A DNA stretch of 64,000 nt from an alpha proteobacterium U9-1i. GTDB lineage: Bacteria > Pseudomonadota > Alphaproteobacteria > Caulobacterales > Aquidulcibacteraceae. Made by a program: the position numbers and the translations under genes. The DNA lies in assembly GCA_000974665.1 (NCBI GenBank), contig BBSY01000002.1, positions 868,001-932,000 of the forward strand. The letters are read 5' to 3'. Each line of letters begins with the position of its first letter. Position 1 is the stretch's first letter. The notes beneath the pieces were generated by a model. That model was given only the letters and a program-made list of their open reading frames with translations, was not told the origin of the DNA and searched no databases. This document shows, one piece after another, positions 24,518 through 31,604 of this stretch.

Positions 24518-26326
24518 TTGAAGCCTACCGACATCAGCAATCCCGATTATTTTCACAAGGTCGTGGATTGCCAATGGGCGTGCCCCGCTCACACCCCGGT
24601 GCCCGAGTACATTCGGCTGATCGCGGACGGAAAATACACCGACGCTTTCATGATCAATTGGAAGTCGAACGTGTTCCCGGGAATCCTTGGACGCACGTGC
24701 GATCGGCCATGCGAGCCCGCGTGTCGTCGTGGACGCGTGGAGGCGGAGCCTGTCGCCATCTGCCGCCTGAAGCGCGTCGCCGCTGACAATAAGGGCGAGG
24801 GCGTCGAGGCCTTGATGCCGACGCCAGCAAAAAAGAACGGCAAACGCGTCGCCTGCATTGGCGCTGGCCCCGCGGCGCTGACGGTGGCGCGCGACCTGCT
24901 GCCGCTTGGCTACGAAGTCCACATCTTCGATGGCGACAAAAAAGCAGGCGGCATGATCCGCACTCAGATCCCGCGGTTCCGTTTGCCGGAGAGCGTGATT
25001 GATGAGGAGGTGAGCTACATCACGCGGCTCGAGCCGGTCATGCACCTCGGCGAGCGTGTAGACAGCCTGAAGGCGTTTCTCGCTCAGGGCTGGGACGCCG
25101 TGTTCGTGGGAACAGGCGCCCCGCGCGGCCGCGATCTTGACCTCCCGGGCCGCAAGGAAGCCGCCAAGAACATCCATATCGGCATCGATTGGCTGTCGAA
25201 TGTTTCTTTCGAGCACGTCCAGAGCATCGGCAAGCGTGTGATCGTTCTCGGCGGCGGCAACACGGCCATGGATTGCTGCCGCACCTCACGCCGCATGGGC
25301 GGTGAGGACGTGAAGGTGATCGTCCGCTCCGGCTTCGATGAGATGAAAGCGAGCCCGTGGGAGAAAGAAGATGCCCAGCACGAAGGCATCCCGATCCACA
25401 ATTTCCTCGCGCCGAAGGAATTCACGCACGAGAACGGCAAACTTACCGGCGTGACCTTCCAGAAAATGCACTGGGCGAAGGACGAAAAAGGTAAGCGGGC
25501 GCTTGTGCCCACAGGCGAGCCCGATCAGCACTTTGAGTGCGACGATGTTCTCGTCGCCGTCGGTCAGGAAAATGCATTTCCGTGGATCGAGCGTGAGCTC
25601 GGCATGGAATTCGACAAATGGGGTATGCCGGTCGTCGACAGCGTGTCGATGCAATCGACGATTCCAAATGTGTTTTTCGGCGGCGACGCCGCGTTTGGTC
25701 CGAAGAACATCATCTGGGCGGTCGCGCATGGGCATGACGCAGCCGTGTCGATCGATCTCTTCCTTAACGGCGACGAGGTAAAGCGCCGCCCGCCGCCTGG
25801 AACGTCCATGATGTCCACCAAGATGGGCATCCACGAATGGGCCTACGACAACGACGTCTCGCTCGACCTTCGCTTCAAGGTGCCGCAAGTCGCCAACGAC
25901 ATCGCGCTGAAGAACGTAAAGGTGGAAGTCGAGAAGGGTTTCGATCCCGGGCTCGGCTTCAAGGAGGCGCAACGCTGCCTGAATTGCGACGTGCAGACCG
26001 TGTTTGAGACGAAGCTTTGCATCGAGTGCGACGCCTGCGTCGACATTTGCCCGATGGACTGCATCACGTTCACCGAGAACGGCGAAGAGACTGATCTCCG
26101 AACCCGGCTGAAAGCGCCGGCGCAAAACCTAACGCAGGACATCTACGTGTCCGAAACGCTGCCGACTGGGCGGGTCATGGCGAAGGACGAAGACGTCTGC
26201 TTGCATTGCGGCCTGTGCGCGGAACGCTGCCCCACAGGCGCCTGGGACATGCAACAATTCTACCTGGAAGTGACGCATGCCGGCTGCGGCTCGTCGCCAA
26301 CCCGTACTCCGGTGGCGGCTGAATAG
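24518..26326 (+). CDS. GltD-like FAD/NADPH oxidoreductase with 4Fe-4S ferredoxin domain
   Basis: A 602-residue electron-transfer flavoprotein. The N-terminal Fe-S region has cysteines 18, 22, 61, 65 and 69. An FAD Rossmann motif CIGAGPAAL (113-121) and an NADPH motif VLGGGNTAMDC follow. The C-terminus adds two 4Fe-4S motifs, CIECDACVDICP and CLHCGLCAERCP. It resembles the glutamate-synthase small subunit but has no GltB partner. With korA/korB 1.3 kb downstream it probably shuttles electrons between ferredoxin-type centres and NAD(P). The TTG start is supported by AAGGGAG at the right spacing. Confidence 0.88.
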   Translation: MKPTDISNPDYFHKVVDCQWACPAHTPVPEYIRLIADGKYTDAFMINWKSNVFPGILGRTCDRPCEPACRRGRVEAEPVAICRLKRVAADNKGEGVEALMPTPAKKNGKRVACIGAGPAALTVARDLLPLGYEVHIFDGDKKAGGMIRTQIPRFRLPESVIDEEVSYITRLEPVMHLGERVDSLKAFLAQGWDAVFVGTGAPRGRDLDLPGRKEAAKNIHIGIDWLSNVSFEHVQSIGKRVIVLGGGNTAMDCCRTSRRMGGEDVKVIVRSGFDEMKASPWEKEDAQHEGIPIHNFLAPKEFTHENGKLTGVTFQKMHWAKDEKGKRALVPTGEPDQHFECDDVLVAVGQENAFPWIERELGMEFDKWGMPVVDSVSMQSTIPNVFFGGDAAFGPKNIIWAVAHGHDAAVSIDLFLNGDEVKRRPPPGTSMMSTKMGIHEWAYDNDVSLDLRFKVPQVANDIALKNVKVEVEKGFDPGLGFKEAQRCLNCDVQTVFETKLCIECDACVDICPMDCITFTENGEETDLRTRLKAPAQNLTQDIYVSETLPTGRVMAKDEDVCLHCGLCAERCPTGAWDMQQFYLEVTHAGCGSSPTRTPVAAE

Positions 26327-26380
26327 TCCTTCGCAAGCGCAGCATGGCCAAAGTGTTAGGCGACGGCTTCGGTGTTCGAG

Positions 26381-26406
26381 GGAACATTTGAGCCGTGCGG
26401 CGCGTA
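26381..26406 (+). promoter_or_regulatory. Possible EcfG-type stress promoter
   Basis: GGAAC, 17 bases, then CGTA, one base off the EcfG/SigT consensus GGAAC-N16/17-CGTT. It lies about 114 bases before the small membrane protein gene, in a 193-base gap that also holds a GCGCAA-rich stretch but no other signal I can name. If real it would make the small-protein/C39-peptidase pair stress-induced. Confidence 0.3.
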
Positions 26407-26519
26407 GTCGTTGCGTTCAGCGGCGTTGCGCAAGCAGCGGCGCAAGGAAAGACGGCGCAACGAGGTCTTCCTCAGCGTCGCGCCTGTCGTCAACCCGACA
26501 CCCAGAAGGGGAACTTAAT

Positions 26520-26828
26520 ATGATCAATCGTTTCGCCGCAGCGGTCGCCGTCAGCTTCGCGCTTGCCTCTGTCACGCCAGCATTCGCTGACGACGCTGCG
26601 TTCCGTACGGCCGCGCCGCAAAGCTTCACCTCGTCTGAACTGCAAGCGTACGGCCTCGACGCCGATGCGTCGCAGCGCGCCGTCGCGCTTCAGGACCAGG
26701 GTTACGAAATTCGCGTGCTCTCGGAAGAAGAAGCCGCCCAGTACCAAGCCGGTATCACTGACAATCAATGGCTGCTGCTCGGCATTCTCGCCGGTGTGAT
26801 CGTCATTGCCGTCGCGGTCGGCGACTAA
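26520..26828 (+). CDS. Small exported single-TM protein (PA2779-like architecture)
   Basis: A 102-residue protein with a cleavable signal peptide (MINRFAAAVAVSFALASVTPAFA), a short mature domain (residues 24-80, ending in LSEEEAAQYQAG) and a C-terminal transmembrane helix (WLLLGILAGVIVIAVAV, then GD). The ribosome-binding site AGAAGGGGA is strong. It shares one base with the following C39-like peptidase gene (TAATG). The arrangement resembles the Pseudomonas PA2779-PA2778 pair (small C-terminally anchored protein plus cysteine peptidase lipoprotein), whose role is not established. Real gene, unknown function. Confidence 0.8.
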   Translation: MINRFAAAVAVSFALASVTPAFADDAAFRTAAPQSFTSSELQAYGLDADASQRAVALQDQGYEIRVLSEEEAAQYQAGITDNQWLLLGILAGVIVIAVAVGD

Positions 26829-27550
26829 TGATCCGAGGCGCAAGCCTCAGTGTAATGTTGCTGTCGCTGTGTGCGGCGGGGTGTGCGCTTAGTCCGACGC
26901 CGGACGTGAGCACCTTCGCCGAACGCAGCGGCAGCAATAGTTTTGAGGTCTTCGACAGGGCGGTGAATTCCTCGGCGCTTGTGCTGCCGGTGGTGCACGA
27001 TCGCCAGACTTCCGGCCCTTCCTGCGGCGCCCACGCACTCGCGAGCGTGGTCAATTATTGGCGTGGGGCGGGCACGCTGGATGGCGAAGCGCTCTACCGC
27101 CAGACCCCGCCCGCGAACGAGGCAGGCTACAGCATGGCCGAGCTCCAAGGCTTGGCGCAGCAGCAGCGCCTGCTGGCGAGCGCCGTCAGGCTCTCGGAGG
27201 CCGAGATCATTCGCGAATTGGAAAGCGGCCGGCCTGTGTTGGTTCCGATCCGCGTGCCGTCAATTTATGTGCAGCAGCGAACCTTGCCCGGCGGCGATAT
27301 TCCCATCGTAGGCGTCGCGCGCAATAGCTTGATCTATCGCGCCGGCAGGGTGTCCGAGTTCACGAACCTTGCCGTGGTGAACCACTACCTGTTGATCGTC
27401 GGCTACCAGGATCAGACGTTCGTCGTCGTTGAGCCGGTGATGGGCTATCGGACTATTAGCTTCAGCAAAATTGCACGCTATCGCCGCGCCTTCGGCAATG
27501 CAGCAATGGTGTTTAGCGGTCCGCCTGGCGCCAGGCCCGCCGCGACTTAA
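26828..27550 (+). CDS. C39-like cysteine peptidase lipoprotein
   Basis: A 240-residue lipoprotein (lipobox AAGC, Cys19) with a papain-like C39-type domain: oxyanion Gln60 and nucleophile Cys66 in RQTSGPSCGAHALAS, and His186 in VVNHYLLIVGY. At the usual DP position of the third residue there is Glu202 (VVEPVMG). C39 domains elsewhere cleave double-glycine leaders in bacteriocin exporters, but here it is a stand-alone periplasmic or outer-membrane-anchored protein without an ABC transporter. It overlaps the small membrane protein gene by one base, suggesting a substrate or partner relation. It resembles PA2778-type peptidases without their TPR tail. Confidence 0.8.
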   Translation: MIRGASLSVMLLSLCAAGCALSPTPDVSTFAERSGSNSFEVFDRAVNSSALVLPVVHDRQTSGPSCGAHALASVVNYWRGAGTLDGEALYRQTPPANEAGYSMAELQGLAQQQRLLASAVRLSEAEIIRELESGRPVLVPIRVPSIYVQQRTLPGGDIPIVGVARNSLIYRAGRVSEFTNLAVVNHYLLIVGYQDQTFVVVEPVMGYRTISFSKIARYRRAFGNAAMVFSGPPGARPAAT

Positions 27551-27645
27551 ACAGCGCTTCATTTGCCAACGCCAAGAGGGTATTGAGGGTGTCCCCGAGG
27601 CGTCGGCGGACGACGCCGGGGGCAAACAGGGCGCACACCAGACCC

Positions 27646-29481
27646 ATGCCTAAGCCGATCACCGCGACCAACGATTTCGTCGTCAAATTCGCCAACGTGA
27701 ACGGATCGGGGTCAGCCTCGGCCAACGGCCTCTTTGCCAAAGTGATCCTACGGATGGGCGTGCCGGTGGCGGCGCGCAACATCTTCCCGTCCAACATCCA
27801 GGGCCTGCCGACCTGGTACGAGGTCCGCATCAGTGGCGAGGGCTGGTTGGGCCGGCGCGGCGGCGTCGATCTCATGGTGGCGATGAACCCGCAGACCTGG
27901 GATGCCGACGTGAAGAGCATCGAGCCCGGCGGCTACCTGCTCTACGATTCGTCCAAGCCGCTCCCTGCGTCGAAATTTCGTGACGACATCACCATCATCG
28001 GCGCTCCGTTGACCGAGTTGATCGCTGCGGAGTTTCACGACCCGCGCCAGCGTCAGCTGTTTAAGAACATCTGCTACATCGGCGTGCTTGCGCAATTGTT
28101 GAACCTTGACGTCGAGGCCGTGAAAAGCCGGCTGAGCGAGGAGTTCAAGGGCAAGGACAAACTCATTGCCCCCAACTTGAAGGCGTTCGAGCTGGGCCGT
28201 GCGTACGCGGAAGAAAGCATCCCGCCCATCGGCCTGAAGGTTGTGCATTCCGATAAAGTCGGCGACCGCATCTTCGTCGAAGGTAACGATGCTTGCGCAT
28301 TGGGCGCGGTCTATGGCGGTGCGTCGGTCTGCGCTTGGTATCCGATCACCCCTTCGACGTCGCTGGCGGACGCTTTCGCGAAATACTGCAAGGATCTCCG
28401 TACTGATCCTGTCAGCGGCAAGGCCCGCTACGCCATCGTCCAGGCGGAGGACGAAATCGCCTCGATCGGTATGGTGATGGGCGCGGGCTGGGCGGGCGGA
28501 CGCGCTTTCACGTGCACGAGTGGCCCCGGCATTTCGCTGATGAACGAGTTCGTCGGGTTCTCCTATTACGCCGAAATTCCCGCTGTGATTTTCGACGTTC
28601 AGCGCGGTGGGCCGTCAACGGGCATGCCCACGCGGACGCAGCAATCGGACCTTCTGCTCGCCGCCTATGCGTCGCATGGCGACACCAAACATCCGATGCT
28701 TTTCCCCGCAAACCCCACCGAGTGCTTCGAAATGGGCGCGCTCGCCTTCGACTTCGCGGACTTCTTTCAAACCACCACGTTCGTGATGCTCGATCTCGAT
28801 ATCGGCATGCAGGAATGGCTCTGCGCACCATTCCAGTGGGACGAAGGCCGCAAGATCAATCGCGGGAAGGTGCTGACGTTCGAGGATTTGCAGGAGGGCA
28901 AAGAATTCGGCCGTTATCTCGATGTGGATGGCGATGCCGTTCCTTACCGCACCTATCCCGGTACGCATCCCACCAAGGGCTCGTACTTCACCCGCGGCTC
29001 AAGCCACGATCGCTACGCGCGCTATAGCGAAGAGGGTTCAGTGTACGTCGATGGCATGAACCGGCTGTTGCGCAAATGGGAGACGATGAAAGCGATGGTG
29101 CCGGTGAGCGTCGTCCATAAGGCCGAACGCCGGACGCCCGATGGCGTGATTTATTTTGGTTCAACCGATCCCGCCATGTCCGAAGCGCTCGCGAAGCTCG
29201 CCGGGCAGGGCGTACATCTCGATGCGCTGCGCATCCGTGGATTCCCATTCCGGGAAGAGGTGTTCGAGTTCATCAATGCACATGAGCGCGTGTTCGTCGT
29301 TGAGCAAAACCGCGACGCGCAGCTCAAGTCGCTGATCGTCAATGAGGGCGGCGTCGATCCCGCCCGTCTCGTCTCTGTCTTGCACTATGACGGCACGCCA
29401 ATCACGGCGCGCTTCATCGTCAAGGAAATCTCCGACAAGCTCAAGGCGGGCGCCGCTTTGATGCCGGAACGCGCAAAATGA
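27646..29481 (+). CDS. korA: 2-oxoacid:ferredoxin oxidoreductase, alpha subunit (gamma-alpha fusion)
   Basis: A 611-residue subunit in which a gamma-type domain (residues 10-190, beginning VVKFANVNGSGSASANGLF) precedes the alpha domain with the conserved YPITPSTS motif and GPGISLMNEF. With KorB it oxidatively decarboxylates 2-oxoglutarate (or another 2-oxoacid) to acyl-CoA and CO2, reducing ferredoxin. I chose the ATG of MPKPITATND because the upstream extension is Arg-rich and unconserved. It overlaps korB by four bases. The substrate is inferred from overall likeness to KorA, not from a residue test. Confidence 0.9.
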   Translation: MPKPITATNDFVVKFANVNGSGSASANGLFAKVILRMGVPVAARNIFPSNIQGLPTWYEVRISGEGWLGRRGGVDLMVAMNPQTWDADVKSIEPGGYLLYDSSKPLPASKFRDDITIIGAPLTELIAAEFHDPRQRQLFKNICYIGVLAQLLNLDVEAVKSRLSEEFKGKDKLIAPNLKAFELGRAYAEESIPPIGLKVVHSDKVGDRIFVEGNDACALGAVYGGASVCAWYPITPSTSLADAFAKYCKDLRTDPVSGKARYAIVQAEDEIASIGMVMGAGWAGGRAFTCTSGPGISLMNEFVGFSYYAEIPAVIFDVQRGGPSTGMPTRTQQSDLLLAAYASHGDTKHPMLFPANPTECFEMGALAFDFADFFQTTTFVMLDLDIGMQEWLCAPFQWDEGRKINRGKVLTFEDLQEGKEFGRYLDVDGDAVPYRTYPGTHPTKGSYFTRGSSHDRYARYSEEGSVYVDGMNRLLRKWETMKAMVPVSVVHKAERRTPDGVIYFGSTDPAMSEALAKLAGQGVHLDALRIRGFPFREEVFEFINAHERVFVVEQNRDAQLKSLIVNEGGVDPARLVSVLHYDGTPITARFIVKEISDKLKAGAALMPERAK

Positions 29482-30533
29482 CCTATATCGCAAAGCCTTC
29501 GCTGCACCATCCCACGCTCGAGAAGAACGCGCTCGGGTTCACGCGTCGCGATTACGAGGGCCGAATTTCGACGCTCTGCGCCGGCTGCGGACACGATTCC
29601 ATCAGCGCCGCGATTATTCAGGCGTGCTTCGAGATCGATCTGCCGCCGCATCGGCTGGCTAAATTCTCCGGCATCGGTTGCTCGTCGAAAACGCCAGATT
29701 ATTTTGTAAGCCCGGCGCACGGCTTTAACGCTGTGCATGGGCGCATGCCGTCAGTTCTCACCGGCGCCAATATAGCGGCGCGTGATTTGATCTATCTCGG
29801 CGTCTCCGGTGATGGCGACAGCGCTTCCATCGGGCTAGGCCAATTCGCGCACGCCGTGCGTCGCGGCATCAACATGACGTACATCGTCGAAAACAACGGC
29901 GTTTACGGGCTCACGAAAGGCCAATTCTCGGCCACGTCCGACAAAGGCTCGAAAGCCAAGAAGGGCGCGGAGAACAAGGATTCGCCGATCGATCTCGTCA
30001 TGCTCGCGTTGCAGCTCGGCGCAACTTATGTCGGTCGCTCCTTCTCCGGCGACAAAACCCAGCTTGTGCCGTTGATCAAGGGCGCGCTGAGCCACAAAGG
30101 CACGGCGTTCATTGACGTGCTAAGCCCGTGTGTCGCGTTCAACAATCACGTTGGCTCGACGAAGAGTTTCGATTACGTGCGTGCGCACAACGAAGCGGTA
30201 AATCGCATGGACGTTATCACGCCGCGTAAGCCCATCCACGCAGAGTATGCGCCAGGCGAACTGCGCGAAGTGGTGCAGCACGATGGCTCCATCCTTCGCC
30301 TGCGCAAGCTGGAGGACGATTACGACACCAGCCGACGTAACGCCGCTCTGGCCTATCTCGGCCGCAAAGCCATGCAGGGCGAGATCGTCACGGGGCTTCT
30401 CTACGTCGACCCAGAAGCCGGAGACCTTCACGACGCGATGAATACGGTCGAGACGCCGCTCAACAAATTGACACAGGCCGATCTCACGCCGCCCGTCAGC
30501 GCGCTCCAAAAAATCAACGCGGCGCTTCGCTAG
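29478..30533 (+). CDS. korB: 2-oxoacid:ferredoxin oxidoreductase, beta subunit
   Basis: A 351-residue TPP- and 4Fe-4S-binding subunit. TPP motif: GVSGDGDSASIG ... ENNGVYGLTKGQ. Cluster cysteines appear in CAGCGHD, SGIGCSSK and LSPCVAFNNH. It is translationally coupled to korA. There is no separate delta (ferredoxin) subunit nearby, so electrons must pass to a free ferredoxin or to the GltD-like protein with its two ferredoxin motifs encoded just upstream of korA. Confidence 0.92.
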   Translation: MTYIAKPSLHHPTLEKNALGFTRRDYEGRISTLCAGCGHDSISAAIIQACFEIDLPPHRLAKFSGIGCSSKTPDYFVSPAHGFNAVHGRMPSVLTGANIAARDLIYLGVSGDGDSASIGLGQFAHAVRRGINMTYIVENNGVYGLTKGQFSATSDKGSKAKKGAENKDSPIDLVMLALQLGATYVGRSFSGDKTQLVPLIKGALSHKGTAFIDVLSPCVAFNNHVGSTKSFDYVRAHNEAVNRMDVITPRKPIHAEYAPGELREVVQHDGSILRLRKLEDDYDTSRRNAALAYLGRKAMQGEIVTGLLYVDPEAGDLHDAMNTVETPLNKLTQADLTPPVSALQKINAALR

Positions 30534-30589
30534 CGCTTCTGCTTGCGGGCGCGCGGGCGCGCGCTAGTTTCGGTGAAATGGAGCGCGCC

Positions 30590-31603
30590 ATGACCGACAT
30601 TGCCAAGTTCATCGCGGGCCTGCCCAAGGCCGAGTTGCACATGCATCTGGAGGGTAGCCTTGAGCCTGAACTGATGTTCGCGCTGGCGCAGCGCAACAAT
30701 GTCGAAATCCCATTCAAGACGGTGGACGAGGTCCGCGCGGCCTACTCGTTCTCCAACCTCCAGGACTTTCTCGACATCTACTATCAAGGCGCCAACGTCT
30801 TGCAGAAAGAGCGCGATTTTTACGATCTCACGTGGGCCTACCTCCAGCGGGTGAAGGCCGATGGCGTGCGCCACGTCGAGGTTTTCTTTGATCCGCAGAC
30901 CCATACCGATCGCGGCATCGCGTTCTCCACGGTCGCCGATGGCATCCTTCGTGCCCTGATCGACGGCGAAAACAAGCTGAAGATTACTTCGAAGCTGATC
31001 ATGTGCTTCCTGCGCCATCTTGATGAGGAGAGCGCGTTCGCGACATTGGCCGCTGCGGAGCCGTATCTCGGCCGCATCGAGGGGATCGGTCTCGATTCCG
31101 GCGAGAAGGGAAACCCGCCCTCGAAGTTCGCGCGCGTTTACGAGGCCGCACGCGACAAAGGTTTGCTGCTTGTCGCTCACGCCGGCGAAGAGGGGCCCGC
31201 GCCCTATGTTTGGGAGGCGCTCGACCTGCTCGATGTTGACCGTATCGATCATGGCAACCGCTCGTTGGACGACGGCGAGTTGGTACAGCGTCTTGTCGAG
31301 GACGAGATGACACTCACAGTGTGTCCGCTCTCGAACCTGAAGCTGTGCGTCGTCCATGATATGAAGCAACACCCGCTCAAGAGGATGCTGGACCTTGGCT
31401 TGCGTGCGACCGTCAACTCCGACGATCCGGCGTATTTTGGCGGCTATCTAAACGACAATTACAACGCAGTGGCCAACGCGCTGAACCTGAGCAAGGCGGA
31501 TATCGCGACGCTTGCACGCAATTCCTTCATCGGATCCTTCTTGAAGGATTCAGAAATCCGCAAGCACCTGGATGACATCGACGCCTACGCAGCGGCGAAC
31601 TAG
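30590..31603 (+). CDS. Adenine/adenosine deaminase (COG1816)
   Basis: A 337-residue amidohydrolase that deaminates adenine to hypoxanthine or adenosine to inosine. Zn/catalytic motifs are ELHMHLEGS, VAHAGEEGP and VNSDDPAYFGGY. Segments such as SLEPELMFALAQRNN, NLQDFLDIYYQGA and FFDPQTHTDRG match the bacterial branch shown to be adenine deaminase in Pseudomonas (PA0148 type) more than mammalian ADA. I chose the second ATG, which has GGAG six bases upstream. It converges on the aldehyde dehydrogenase gene with one base between stops and is the plus-strand edge of the nucleoside block. Confidence 0.85.
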   Translation: MTDIAKFIAGLPKAELHMHLEGSLEPELMFALAQRNNVEIPFKTVDEVRAAYSFSNLQDFLDIYYQGANVLQKERDFYDLTWAYLQRVKADGVRHVEVFFDPQTHTDRGIAFSTVADGILRALIDGENKLKITSKLIMCFLRHLDEESAFATLAAAEPYLGRIEGIGLDSGEKGNPPSKFARVYEAARDKGLLLVAHAGEEGPAPYVWEALDLLDVDRIDHGNRSLDDGELVQRLVEDEMTLTVCPLSNLKLCVVHDMKQHPLKRMLDLGLRATVNSDDPAYFGGYLNDNYNAVANALNLSKADIATLARNSFIGSFLKDSEIRKHLDDIDAYAAAN

Positions 31604-31604
31604 C

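Noticed and set aside
26828-27550. C39 peptidase as part of a bacteriocin exporter
   Set aside because: It is a free lipoprotein without ABC transporter domains, and the partner has no double-glycine leader.
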